In this document: positions 47,648 through 57,731 of the stretch, in pieces
How the letters are laid out: every line of letters starts with the position of its first letter
How positions within the stretch are numbered: position 1 is the stretch's first letter
Assembly: GCF_963678635.1 (NCBI RefSeq)
Contig: NC_087063.1
Span: 29,278,599-29,342,598, forward strand
Length of the DNA stretch: 64,000 bases
Direction: 5' to 3'
Origin: Symsagittifera roscoffensis
Taxonomy: Eukaryota; Xenacoelomorpha; Acoela; Convolutidae
The notes under the pieces: generated by a model
Seen by the model: only the letters and a program-made list of their open reading frames with translations
What the model was told of the DNA's origin: nothing
Database searches by the model: none
Program-made: the position numbers and the translations under genes

Positions 47648-48946
47648 ATGGCACACGCGCAAGTTTCGGTCGAACCCTATGGAGGAACGGAAAAAGAAGA
47701 CTTTTCAGAATTCGAGCAACTTTTTCAAGGCTACATCGGAGTAGCAGCGATACCAAACGCACAACAAGCGAACTTCTTGCAACTGCACCTACGAGACAAC
47801 GCGCTGCGATTCTACCAGGCGCTAGGACCAGCAACTCGAGCGAACGTTCCCGCGAGTCTCATAGCCCTAAAGGATCACTTTTGCAATCCCCAACTTCAAG
47901 AAATCCACGTTTTGAATTTAGAACAACTGCGATTCAACCCGAAAACAGATACCCCAGAGAATTTCTTGGTCAACTTAACGAAAAAAGCGCAGCGAGCGTA
48001 TCCGACACCAGATTTGCCAGCTGTCGCCCCAATTGATCCTGCAATAATTGGAGCACCTGCAGCAGCAGAAGCAGCACGATTCCACCGAGAAACTGCTCAA
48101 AGGCAAGAAAGGATAGATGCTGTACATGACAACCGAAATGAACAAATTAAACGACTGTTCATTAAGGGAATGCCAGGTTGGCTGAGATCAAAGCTGATGG
48201 AACAACCACCTGCAACTACAGTTCAGGAACTGTGCAACCTGACCAAGAAGCAAATCACAATTCGTGAGATTTGCCGAAAAGACGATTACCCGGAAGACGG
48301 ATTCAACGAAGTAAACGACAAAGTCTCAGAAAATTTAATAAGCGCTATCACAAAATTGTCTACAAATCAGGAAAAAATGGAGAAGCAGCTTAACGAAATG
48401 AGATCACAAATAACTGAGCAGTCGAATAAACAATCGAATCCGCTCCCCGAACAAAATCGGAACAACAACAGTCAGAGTGATCAGTATAGTGGCTATCAGC
48501 CAAACCAAAATAATGGGTATGGACAACAACGAGGCAACAGAGGCGGAAGACGTAGAAATAATTGGCAAAATAAATTTGATTTCAACAATACTCAGCCAAA
48601 CTTTCACAATATGCCACCAGTTGCACAACAGCCATATTCGCAATTGTACCCTCAAAATCAGCAGTACCCAAACATGTACCAAAATCAACAGCCAATGGTT
48701 CAAATGCATCCATCAGCACAATTCCAACAGTCCCAGAAATATCCGACGCAACAATTTGTCGCAAATCAAATGCCTCAAGCTGAAACGCAAAATCCCAACG
48801 GACCTTTTGAACCAATGGTGCGATCATCAGCCAAATTTTGTGACGTTTGTGGAAAATTTAACCACACAGCAAGTCAATGCTGGTGGCGACAGAAACCAAA
48901 AGGACGCGGACAAATCTTCCCGTTTCCAAACGAGCCAAAAAACTAA
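47648..48946 (+). CDS. gag: Gag polyprotein
   Basis: 432 codons from an ATG to TAA. It forms the retrotransposon particle and packages its RNA. The N-terminal two thirds hold the Ty3/gypsy-type capsid region, with LRDNALRFYQAL and a KDHFCNPQ-type segment. From about residue 240 there is a charged helix, then a very Gln-, Asn- and Pro-rich stretch. A CCHC zinc knuckle lies at C398, C401, H406 and C411. The frame ends on an A AAA AAC heptamer immediately before the stop, pointing to -1 frameshifting into pol. The frame is intact. No separate start lies upstream. Confidence 0.93.
   Translation: MAHAQVSVEPYGGTEKEDFSEFEQLFQGYIGVAAIPNAQQANFLQLHLRDNALRFYQALGPATRANVPASLIALKDHFCNPQLQEIHVLNLEQLRFNPKTDTPENFLVNLTKKAQRAYPTPDLPAVAPIDPAIIGAPAAAEAARFHRETAQRQERIDAVHDNRNEQIKRLFIKGMPGWLRSKLMEQPPATTVQELCNLTKKQITIREICRKDDYPEDGFNEVNDKVSENLISAITKLSTNQEKMEKQLNEMRSQITEQSNKQSNPLPEQNRNNNSQSDQYSGYQPNQNNGYGQQRGNRGGRRRNNWQNKFDFNNTQPNFHNMPPVAQQPYSQLYPQNQQYPNMYQNQQPMVQMHPSAQFQQSQKYPTQQFVANQMPQAETQNPNGPFEPMVRSSAKFCDVCGKFNHTASQCWWRQKPKGRGQIFPFPNEPKN
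48937..48943 (+). promoter_or_regulatory. -1 ribosomal frameshift heptamer (A AAA AAC)
   Basis: In the gag frame the bases fall as A AAA AAC, the X XXY YYZ pattern of a canonical -1 slip site, and the gag stop TAA follows immediately. After a -1 slip reading goes on into the pol frame, which is open from there. The stretch beyond it has not been folded, so a stimulating pseudoknot or stem-loop is not shown. Confidence 0.75.
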
Positions 48947-50661
48947 TAAAGCCACTGAGTCAGCCCCCCGAATCATCGAAATCACCTAAATCATCACCTA
49001 ACGAACTTTTCCAACCTGATGAGATACTTAGCCTCTACGCAATATTCCCTGCTGAAGGAACAGTACTGACGTACACGAAAATACGTTTCTCATCGGGATT
49101 ACAACGTAGAGCCCTGGTCGATACAGGAGCCTGCGCAAATGTTATCTCAAAACAGACATTTGAAGACCTAAAAGAAGAAAAATCGCTATTTCGCCCTCTT
49201 GAAGTAAATGAACCCAAACTGAAGAGAGTTAGAATGGCAGGAGGACAACAAGTCTCCATTGAAACTGAAGTAACGTTAGAATTCCGATTGGCAGACATGA
49301 CCTTTATAGAATCATTTCTCGTTCTTCATGCAGCCAATTCAATAATTCTAGGAAATCCTTTCTATAAAAAACATCATATTCATGTCTGTCCGAAGTATAA
49401 TCTACTGCATTTCAAAGATATGACCCTTCAAATCAACGAAATAAAACCTCCAAACGAGCCAAGAAGAGTCAATAGAGTGAAAAAATTCCCTTTGCTTCTG
49501 ACAAAACGTCAAGCAATAGCCCCGCATCAGACAATTCTTGTAGAATGCCAGCTAGAGAACACATGTCAAGACATGGAAAAAACTACCGGAATCGTGATTC
49601 CAGCTCAGGAATTTGTAGAAAACTGTGAAATTGCGTTCACTTCTTCAATAAGCGAAGTGCTGAAAAACAACCTGTTGTATATCACAGCGTTTAACATCAC
49701 CGATCATCACATTACTTTGCCTTTCAAAAACGAAATTGGGAAATTTTCAATTCTGACTCTGAAAGAAGCAGAAAATTTATTCCCCATCGAACCTGAAATG
49801 ATTGCATTTGCAAAAATGAACCACCCGGACGATATTGAAATGGGCATTAATGAGCTAATTCAACAATCGTGTGATAGTCAGCAGCCCCAAATGAAGCATG
49901 AACCTGAGTATGAAAAATTTTGGTTTCCTACGCCTGAAACATGTCCAAACCCTGAATTACTTCCTCAAATCCAACGCGACATTTACGACCAAATTCTTCA
50001 TTTTCAAGGTCGTGAAAAACTTGAACCGAAAACGAAATGTCAAGATCGATTGACATTTATCAAGAACTTTAAGTGGGAGAATTCAGTGTTGACAGAAGAC
50101 CAAAGGTCAAAAGTAGTAGATTTGCTTGTTGACTTTTCGGACATCTTCGCCAAACATAGATTCGATGTTGGGTACAATTCCGACCTCAAAATCAAACTAA
50201 AACCGGAACACACACGACCTCTGTATACACAAGGACCACCTACGCCGATACATTTGCGACACGAATTGATAGTGGAACTTGCCCTTATGCACTATTATGG
50301 ACTTATAACAACATTGTCACATTCTAAATACAGTAGTCCACTATTTGCACATCGAAAGCCATCTGGTAAATTGCGGATGTTGATTGACCTCAGAAGGATA
50401 AACCATTCACTCAAGAATGACTATATCAACAGCAACTTTCCGATCTCAAACATGACCGATGCTTCGAACCACTTCGCAGGAAAGAGCTTGTTTACCGAAC
50501 TTGATTGCTCACAAGCATACCACTGTGTGCTAATGGCAGATGACCTTTCAGTCGAACTTTTGGCATTTAACTTCGGTTCACGAACTTACGCATACAAATG
50601 CCTGGCTCAAGGTCTAAGTAAATCAATAACAGGATTTAGTTTTTATCCGACACTACCTTGA
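48943..50661 (+). CDS. pol: Pol, first part: protease and N-terminal reverse transcriptase
   Basis: Read in the -1 frame relative to gag. The aspartic protease active site is ALVDTGACANVIS (Asp 82 when counted from the in-frame ATG at 48,877), with ILGNPF as the second conserved element. Reverse transcriptase begins after a linker: SSPLFAHRKPSGKLRMLIDL carries the fingers, and FTELDCSQAYH holds the first catalytic Asp (about residue 543). The frame stops at 50,661 within RT, between the AQGLS segment and the second catalytic motif, because the frame changes by one base near a T5 run at 50,640-50,644. Confidence 0.9.
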   Translation, partial: LIKPLSQPPESSKSPKSSPNELFQPDEILSLYAIFPAEGTVLTYTKIRFSSGLQRRALVDTGACANVISKQTFEDLKEEKSLFRPLEVNEPKLKRVRMAGGQQVSIETEVTLEFRLADMTFIESFLVLHAANSIILGNPFYKKHHIHVCPKYNLLHFKDMTLQINEIKPPNEPRRVNRVKKFPLLLTKRQAIAPHQTILVECQLENTCQDMEKTTGIVIPAQEFVENCEIAFTSSISEVLKNNLLYITAFNITDHHITLPFKNEIGKFSILTLKEAENLFPIEPEMIAFAKMNHPDDIEMGINELIQQSCDSQQPQMKHEPEYEKFWFPTPETCPNPELLPQIQRDIYDQILHFQGREKLEPKTKCQDRLTFIKNFKWENSVLTEDQRSKVVDLLVDFSDIFAKHRFDVGYNSDLKIKLKPEHTRPLYTQGPPTPIHLRHELIVELALMHYYGLITTLSHSKYSSPLFAHRKPSGKLRMLIDLRRINHSLKNDYINSNFPISNMTDASNHFAGKSLFTELDCSQAYHCVLMADDLSVELLAFNFGSRTYAYKCLAQGLSKSITGFSFYPTLP

Positions 50662-53600
50662 CCCATGCTTAGCTGCGGACCTATGTACACAATTCATGGA
50701 TGACATAGGGAGCGCTGTGTATAACTTCGATGAAATGATACCGACCCTTTCGAAAATATTCGAATGTGTACGGAAGTCAGGACTTAAATTGTCGCCGAAC
50801 AAATGTGAGATCGGAACACAAAGACTGAAGTTCCTGGGTAACATAATCACACCAGCAGGAGTGTCACCGGAACAAGAGAAAATCTCCACTCTCTTAAAGA
50901 AAATTAAAATGCCACAAACGGTTAAACAAGTTAAACGATTAATCGGTTTTGTACAGTTTTTTCGCAACTATATGCCAAGCCTAGGAGAAAAACTGATACC
51001 TTTTTATCGACTTCTCAGAAAAGATGTTGCTTTTCAAACAGATGAAGAGCACCATAAAAGTCTTGAAGTGCTCAAGCATGATCTGATACAAGCAACAGAC
51101 ATAACACTTCGGTTACCAAAACCAGGACTACAATACGTAATACTCTGTGACGCAAGCTATCATGGAACCGGTTTTGTGCTCATGGTTGAAGACTATGTGA
51201 AGACTGACAACAAAGGTGAAATGAAAACGTATGCACCAGTGTCTTTTGGCTCAAGACTCTTCAATACAGCACAACTGAAGTTCTCCATATACTACAAAGA
51301 GTTCTTAGCTCTATATTTTGTTCTCGATCATTTCTCTCATTTCATTTGGGGATCATCCAAACCAGTGATAATACTGACTGATAATCGGAGCCTGACACAG
51401 TTTTTTCAAGCAAAAACCATTCCACCATCAGTTTGGAATTTCTTGGATCGAGTCATGGCATTTAACATCATCATCGCGCATATACCTGGAAAAGCAAATT
51501 ATGCAGCAGATTTTCTCTCACGAATGCAAACAGACCCATCAGCTTCTCTCTCCCTGAAACTAATGGACAAAATTCCGGTACGAGAGATTCAAATCGACAC
51601 GACAGCTAAAGTACCTGATGCATCTCTCAACCTGATCCAACCAATGGAGGAGATCTTTCCCGAAAAGAAGAAACTTGACGATAATCTGAGAACACAATTG
51701 ATTGAACTAGGACTCTATGAAAATGTTATGCGAGAGCTTAACACGCAAGACGATAGCGATACTATTCAACCACAAAACTTCGTCCGACTATCAGGACCAT
51801 TAATTGCCGCAGTTGGATATCCTGATCCTGCTGACATTTTTCATGACCTGAATTTGAGTCATGAAGTTCTCAATCTGAAAAATGAACAAGAAAAGGATCC
51901 TGATATCGAAGATGTGAAGAACTGGATACGGAACGAACAAGTTCCAAACCTCACGTACGAAAACAGTCGAAAGAAGAAATATGCGAAGCAATTTAATCGA
52001 CTCATAATTGAAAACGACGTTCTGTACCGAAACTTCTTCGATGACACAGGAAAGGTGAAGTATAAACAATACTGCCTACCTAAACATCGTTGGAAACAAG
52101 TTGTGTATCGACTCCACAACTCGCCAACTGGCGGACATCTTGGAATGACAAGGACATCAGAAGAGTTTATAAAACGATTTTACCTTCCCAGCTTCACTGA
52201 ATTTCTAAAAAATACGATTAAAAATTGTCTGACGTGTCTGCAACTCAAACAAGCAACGGCAAAGCATCAGATTCCACCATTACAACCAATTTCATCATTG
52301 CAATGTTTCCCAGGCGATATGATGCAAATTGATATAGTTGGACCAATGAAGTCACCAGTCTACAAGTTTGTTCTCACTGGAATCGATGTATTCTCGAAAT
52401 ACTTGTTTGCAGCACCATTGACGAATGCCAGCGCTGATACTGTTGCAAGAGAACTTACAAAGATGTTCTTTGTTCATAGTTATATCCCGAAGAAGATTCT
52501 TGCTGATCTTGGAAAGACATTCACTTCAGAACTGATGCACGAATTGGCGACATTGCTCGAAATTCAACTAAACCATGCGACACTAAAACACCCGCAGACT
52601 ATCGGTCTTGTCGAACGATCTCATGGACCACTTAAACGAATCCTAAAGCTGAACACCAATGAACAATGGTCGGACTGGCACAAATATGTCCCACTGGCAA
52701 CATTTATCCACAATACTTCATGCTCTTCATCAATTGGATGCTGCCCAAGCTCAATTTTCCATGGAAGAGAACCGACAAAACCAATTGATCTCCGCTTCTC
52801 AACGAAAGCAATTGAAACAGTAACAGCTGAATCTGATTTTGTTACGGCAATGCAAGATGCGATGTTAGAAAAGTTCAAAGAAACGAAAAAGAACTTTATT
52901 TCTGCTTACCATAAATACCGAGGATATTACGATCAAAAAGCACTTGCCCACCCACTGAAACAGCATTCATTTTGTGTATTACTAAATCCTCTGTTGACAA
53001 CTCAATCAGATTTTGGAAGCAAATCAATGCAAGTCTGGATACCATTGTACAGAGTTGAAAAAGTATTGACAAATTCAAACTACATCATTCGCAAAATGGG
53101 AACCAATTACACCCAATGCGTACACCGGATTCGTCTCAGACCTGTTGTTCCACAGCATCAACCAGAAGATCTCGAAATCATTGATCCGAGCAAATTTGAA
53201 ACGGATCCCTCACTTGGTAAATATCGAAGTGAACCAGGACTCTTCGACGATTCTTTGCCCAAACTCTTAGACGACATCCAACCCGCGAACTGTGGACAAA
53301 GCAACCTTCCCGATGCACCTGCTCGAATCCGACTGTCAGTACCTCTTCGAGGACCCGCAGTAGCCCCAATCGCCCCTGCACCAGTCCCAATACCCGCAGC
53401 AGCGCCAATAGTTGCACCATTACCTCTGGTACCGCTACCAATAGCAGCACCGCCGCCACCAGCACTTCCACCGGACCCAGATCCAGAACCATTAGCTCCA
53501 CCTGAGTTTGAATACAACGATGGATTACTTAACGACGAACCAATGAACGAGGCAGCGGTTACAATGCCTACTACAGTTAATCTCGAAAACGATGGACAAA

Positions 53601-54406
53601 ACATGGCCCAAGAAACATCGCGAACGAAGCGCAAAGCAGCAGTCGAAGCGCGAGACAAAATATTTTGCCAAACGCGCTTCAGCAACGATGTGAGATACCA
53701 CCCAATACCACCACGCCAATTGCAACCGCGAAAATTCCGCCTACGAACAGTAGATGGACACGAAGTGGCTCCAATAACATTCAGTCCAAGATCAACTCAA
53801 AACGAGAACCGACCAAAAATGAAGAAGAAAGTAGACGAGGCAAATGAATCTTTCCCTCCACGCGGAGCGAAAAGAAATATACTAAAAGACACAGTAAAAC
53901 GAGCTAAGCAACTGACTACTAAAAATAAAGGTGGAGCTGGGAGCAGCAAAGATTCAGTGAATTCAATCTACGATGAACCAAATATCTTTGTCGGACCAGG
54001 AAATGTTTTACAGTTCCCAGGCTCTATAGCGCACTGTGTCTCAAGTGACTTTCACATGAACAAAGGAGTAGCACGACAAATCAGCAGTGCCTATCCATGC
54101 ATGAGACCAACCCTACAAAGCATTGAAACACCAATAGTTGGGTCATCAGTTGCCGTGTCTTTGCCTTGGGAAAACAAGTCAATTTTCAACCTGGTTACAA
54201 AATCTCAATTTTTCGAGAAACCAACCTACTACAATTTGTCACGAAGTCTCAACTGCATGAAGAAACAGCTCCTTCAGAAAGGAATCCGACAGATTGCCCT
54301 ACCAAAGATTGGATGTGGACTCGACAAATTGAAAGAAAGTAGAGTTTTCAGCCTAATAAGCGATATTTTCGAAAAAACGAACATCAAAATCTTCATTTAT
54401 TTTTAA
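50642..54406 (+). CDS. pol: Pol, second part: RT active site, RNase H, integrase, Pro-rich tail and macro domain
   Basis: Continues RT in the next frame. Residues are counted from the ATG at 50,696. RT: the FMDD motif spans the start, with catalytic Asp 2 and Asp 3. RNase H: Asp 152, Glu 202, Asp 229, Asp 272. Integrase: zinc-binding His 474, His 481, Cys 511, Cys 514, and catalytic Asp 546, Asp 604, Glu 640 (D-35-E). A post-core tail (about 770-860) leads to a proline-rich stretch (about 881-937) and a basic stretch (about 975-1080). Residues about 1096-1236 are a complete macro domain of the TARG1/OARD1 type: GSIAHCVSSDFHMNKGVA at 1109-1126, Lys 1169 in LVTKS, and Asp 1210 in GCGLDKL. That Lys-Asp spacing of 41 equals that of the human enzyme (Lys 84, Asp 125). 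The macro domain should bind or cleave ADP-ribose on protein; its use to the element is unknown. The frame is intact to its stop. Confidence 0.9.
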   Translation, partial: FIRHYLDPCLAADLCTQFMDDIGSAVYNFDEMIPTLSKIFECVRKSGLKLSPNKCEIGTQRLKFLGNIITPAGVSPEQEKISTLLKKIKMPQTVKQVKRLIGFVQFFRNYMPSLGEKLIPFYRLLRKDVAFQTDEEHHKSLEVLKHDLIQATDITLRLPKPGLQYVILCDASYHGTGFVLMVEDYVKTDNKGEMKTYAPVSFGSRLFNTAQLKFSIYYKEFLALYFVLDHFSHFIWGSSKPVIILTDNRSLTQFFQAKTIPPSVWNFLDRVMAFNIIIAHIPGKANYAADFLSRMQTDPSASLSLKLMDKIPVREIQIDTTAKVPDASLNLIQPMEEIFPEKKKLDDNLRTQLIELGLYENVMRELNTQDDSDTIQPQNFVRLSGPLIAAVGYPDPADIFHDLNLSHEVLNLKNEQEKDPDIEDVKNWIRNEQVPNLTYENSRKKKYAKQFNRLIIENDVLYRNFFDDTGKVKYKQYCLPKHRWKQVVYRLHNSPTGGHLGMTRTSEEFIKRFYLPSFTEFLKNTIKNCLTCLQLKQATAKHQIPPLQPISSLQCFPGDMMQIDIVGPMKSPVYKFVLTGIDVFSKYLFAAPLTNASADTVARELTKMFFVHSYIPKKILADLGKTFTSELMHELATLLEIQLNHATLKHPQTIGLVERSHGPLKRILKLNTNEQWSDWHKYVPLATFIHNTSCSSSIGCCPSSIFHGREPTKPIDLRFSTKAIETVTAESDFVTAMQDAMLEKFKETKKNFISAYHKYRGYYDQKALAHPLKQHSFCVLLNPLLTTQSDFGSKSMQVWIPLYRVEKVLTNSNYIIRKMGTNYTQCVHRIRLRPVVPQHQPEDLEIIDPSKFETDPSLGKYRSEPGLFDDSLPKLLDDIQPANCGQSNLPDAPARIRLSVPLRGPAVAPIAPAPVPIPAAAPIVAPLPLVPLPIAAPPPPALPPDPDPEPLAPPEFEYNDGLLNDEPMNEAAVTMPTTVNLENDGQNMAQETSRTKRKAAVEARDKIFCQTRFSNDVRYHPIPPRQLQPRKFRLRTVDGHEVAPITFSPRSTQNENRPKMKKKVDEANESFPPRGAKRNILKDTVKRAKQLTTKNKGGAGSSKDSVNSIYDEPNIFVGPGNVLQFPGSIAHCVSSDFHMNKGVARQISSAYPCMRPTLQSIETPIVGSSVAVSLPWENKSIFNLVTKSQFFEKPTYYNLSRSLNCMKKQLLQKGIRQIALPKIGCGLDKLKESRVFSLISDIFEKTNIKIFIYF
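53980..54403 (+). other. Macro domain encoded at the C-terminus of pol
   Basis: About 141 codons in frame with integrase and no stop between them. Key features: NVLQFPGSIAHCVSSDF (first ADP-ribose loop), HMNKGVARQI (helix after it), LVTKSQFFEKPTYYNLSRSL (strand with the catalytic Lys, then helix) and ALPKIGCGLDKL (second loop with the Asp), then a strand-helix-strand end. This is close to the full length of TARG1/OARD1 (about 150 residues). It resembles that branch more than the MacroD branch, whose GCG loop has no equivalent Asp. Confidence 0.88.
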
Positions 54407-56219
54407 CGACAAATCATCGTATCGCATAATAACCTTTCAGCATGCATTCTTTTCCTCGCTAGTCTCCAGCCAGCGGAATGTTGACATCGAAGTCAAGAAC
54501 TAACGACTTTCGAATGAAGAAAAGACAAAAAAATGAGAAAAACTTCTTTCTTCAAATTCGACATTTGCAGATTTTCAGAAAAACTGACGTCAAAGACATC
54601 ATATGCGTGGTATAATGACTTTATACTCCTGGATCATCATTGCCCCAGCCTACGGACATGTGCACGAAGCCGGCTCACTAGGAGAAGTCAACTTCATAGA
54701 GATCTCAAAAAATGGACGAAAACCCCATGTATTAACATTATGGATAACACGTTTTTTTGATCCCTCAAAAATTTTATGAAATAACCAGCCAAACTTTCAC
54801 CGGTTATCATCATTGCAACACCCTACTGACATGTGCACGAAGCCGGCTCACTAGCAGAAGTCAACTTCCTGGAGATCTCAAAAAATGCACGAAAACCCCA
54901 TGTATTATTATTAGGTATAACACAAATTTTTGATCCCTCAAAAATTTCAAGAGATAACCACTCGAAGTTTCACTGTGGATCCTCATTCCAGCACCCTGTG
55001 AACACGTGTACGAAGTCAGCTCACTAGCAGATCGAAATTGGGAAAGATACATTATTTCGCGAAATTCCTATGTAATAAGATAGGAAAAAACGAAAAAAAA
55101 AATCGACGGAATTATTCGCTAAAAATCCGAACTCAAAAGCTAAGATAACGCCGGAAATCACCCACTGCAACCGTTGAGACAATCTTGACAGGCTGTCAAG
55201 CAAACTGAACAGTTTCTTCGAGTCTTAAAAGATACGACCGGACCAAAAATCCTCAAAAACTTTGAAAAAAGAGGGGAATCCATCCTTTATCATTCTGTCT
55301 GACGCTTAATTTTGCTCAGTCGAACCAGCAAAGTACTGGAACAGCCAATATGAGTGAAGTGCAGTGACAGCAGAAGAAACCAATTGAAAAAGACAGATTC
55401 CGCATCATGAGACGTTGGTGGCCAAAAAGCAAAAATCATCGTTAAAAAAGTGGAATTCTGACTTCACACAAAAAGAAGTGTATCATTGCCTTTCAGGTTG
55501 TCAGGCCACCAGAGGCACAAAATACCCAAAAGAAGAAGATGACAATACTTCTTAACAATCAGATGATATCTGAAACACACAGTGGCAACTTTTAAGCACG
55601 TACAACAAAGTACAAATAGCTTTATAAACTGTCAACTTCAACAAAAAGTGAAAAATTCGACAAAACAGATAACTGTGAATTTGTTGGACATCTATTCGCA
55701 ATTGAAGAGGCCACGAAAAGACTGAAGTCACCTCATTTGAAAAGTTTACAACTAATTCGAGCACCAATGGAACAAAAGAAATGACTAGTAACAAACACTG
55801 AAAGAAGAGAAAAACGACGAAACGACGAACAATAGTTTGCTACACGACACTACAGTACTTGCCGTGCAAATTTAGTTACAGTTGATAACTGACAATCTCA
55901 TGGTATTATCAAATTGACCCTATCATCTATCACTTAACTCCCTTAACAAGACTCAATGTGGCTTCCTATCCCCATTAAAATATTTCCCATTTAAACTCAA
56001 TTGATTTCTCTTTCACATAATGTAAATTGAAGTAATAACCTGTGCTTCTAACCCAATGAATGTTAATTATTTTTTGTGATAACTTGATAGTTCAATTACT
56101 CATTTTCCTGTAGCAGTATATATTTTGTCAATCTGATTGTCGATTTTAAACTTAATTATTTTAACTGTAAACAGTCAAAAACTGAAAACCACCCGGGAAG
56201 ATTCCTTCTTGTGAGGTAG
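54407..56219 (+). other. Long 3' non-coding region of copy 1
   Basis: 1.8 kb without a supported gene between pol and the 3' LTR. It begins with a threefold repeat (54,640-55,060). The bases just before the LTR (GGGAAGATTCCTTCTTGTGAGGTAG) give only a weak purine-rich stretch, so the polypurine tract is not clearly placed. No envelope-like frame is seen. Confidence 0.7.
54640..55060 (+). repeat. Triple tandem repeat of about 172 bp in the 3' region of copy 1
   Basis: CATGTGCACGAAGCCGGCTC at 54,658 and 54,830 and CACGTGTACGAAG at 55,003 mark three units spaced 172 and 173 bases. The first two are also similar along their length (GAGATCTCAAAAAATG, GAAAACCCCATGTATTA, TTGATCCCTCAAAAATTT). The third is cut short. 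Homologous with the repeat at 32,420-32,880. Confidence 0.85.
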
Positions 56220-56642
56220 TGTGACATCACTACATGACGTCATGCATTCTTATGCTATATTAGATTACATAATTAACCTTGTTAATGAAATGAAGTTCAT
56301 ACATTTATGTTTATTTAACTATGTAAATATTGATGGTAATTAATACCAATCAGAGGAGATTTATACCGAGCTACTAATCAATTGGGTAGACTTGATGAGA
56401 ATAAAATATTAGAATCATGCTCTAACTTGCGCCGATCGATTAGCGATATTCCAGAAGTTAAGAACCGAGTCCTGCGTCCTTAAAAGCAAGATAAGTCTTA
56501 ACCGCTCGAGACATATAAATTATGGAAACAATCAATAACAATTGATAGCCAGTAGCGCTAATTAATATTCGAACAGCTTACAACATTATCAATAAACGAC
56601 GATATAGCTGTCCACAGCCATCCGAAGGGACACTATATCACA
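56220..56642 (+). repeat. 3' LTR
   Basis: 423 bp, TGTGACATCACTACATGACG to CACTATATCACA, with four substitutions against the 5' LTR (under 1 per cent). Confidence 0.95.
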
Positions 56643-56647
56643 TGCAT
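56643..56647 (+). repeat. Target-site duplication TGCAT (right)
   Basis: Matches the five bases before the 5' LTR exactly. Confidence 0.9.
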
Positions 56648-57731
56648 CTATTCGCAACTCTAATTATCTAATGTTTACACAAGCAAAGCTTGTCTTATAG
56701 TATGAACTCTTTTTTTTCCAACCGAAGTCGCAAATATTTTCCAACCGAAGTTCAAATTGACTGGTACTGCTAATGCGTCATAATTGGCTTGCGTCACTTA
56801 GCGTTTATGTAGACTCATAATTGGCGTGCGTCACTTATGAAATTTTGTAGACTGAAAGTTTTACTCACTCAGTTTTTCCCAGTAGCGCTATCGGTCATGT
56901 TTTTGCTTGTGTATGCGAAGTGCAACTTTGCCTCTGTATTTGATTCCTGAAAGTGCTCTTTTTGTTATCCAATTTGACTTTTTGTCTTGAAATGCCATAA
57001 AAAAGGTAATTTTTGTAAAAAAAAACACATGATCAAAGAAATATTTCATAGAATAGAAAAAGCAGACTTTTTCCTATTAAGTAGCAGATTTTGATAACCT
57101 ATAAACCGCCAAAACTTATTAGTTATCCAATAATTTATTCAATTCGTCTTTTATTTGGTTGGGGAGTGAGAAAATTTACATGGTGGGGAGAGTGTTCTCA
57201 TGGGCCCAAAATTTTATTGTGTGTGAAAGTTGTTTTTCGACTATTATTTACTTTTGGTTTGAGCTTTTCTAAACGCTAATTGGGTAAATACATGGCCTAG
57301 AAATTTAGGGGTGACCAAAATTATTCAATCTATCCGTCGATGCAAAATTACAAATACGGAAAATATTTAAAGGCTAATCAATTTTTCACATGTCGCAATT
57401 GTTTAAATATCTTTTTCAAAAATGTTTATAACATATAGATTATTACTTTATAATTATTTCATAATAAATATTTTGATGTGCAAAGGGATTATAAACTTTT
57501 CTGTTTTTGTAAAAGTTTATTTCAAGCAATAAGTTTTGTTAACCCAATGATTTTCGTCCAAAATTCTAGTTTTGCAAAAAAAATTCTAAATTCATTTTTA
57601 CTGGAGCCGTCTAATTTCCTAGCCCCCTAAGAATACTTGTAGTTGTATAATTAATGCATTTAAAATTATTTTATACTCTTTGGATTCTACACTATATAAT
57701 CAATTTATAAATTTATAATAATCGTGTGACT
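56648..57731. other. Intron sequence between the LTR element and the first MITE
   Basis: AT-rich, no exon. It holds a GCGAAGTGCAACTTTGCCTCTGT motif at about 56,915, a weak relative of the palindromic family, and two copies of a TAATTGGC-TGCGTCACTTA phrase near 56,780 and 56,820. Confidence 0.5.

Larger units (their letters stand above)
46586..56642 (+). mobile_element. Full-length Ty3/gypsy-type LTR retrotransposon with a pol-encoded macro domain (copy 1)
   Basis: The element is 10,057 bp with 423-bp TG...CA LTRs that differ at only four positions and a 5-bp TGCAT duplication. Order: LTR, 640-bp leader, gag, pol (protease, RT, RNase H, integrase), long tail, macro domain, 1.8 kb of 3' non-coding DNA, LTR. 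The protease-RT-RNase H-integrase order is that of Ty3/gypsy, not Copia. There is no env-like frame. It lies in sense in the intron between exons M and N. A one-base frame change in RT probably makes this copy defective. Confidence 0.95.

Noticed and set aside
53158-53685. Minus-strand 175-codon frame rich in Gly and Ala
   Set aside because: Antisense shadow of the proline-rich part of pol (CCA/GCA codons read backwards).
54533-55052. Short frames after pol as a possible env or accessory gene
   Set aside because: No signal peptide or membrane segment, and the frames follow the 172-bp repeat, not a gene.
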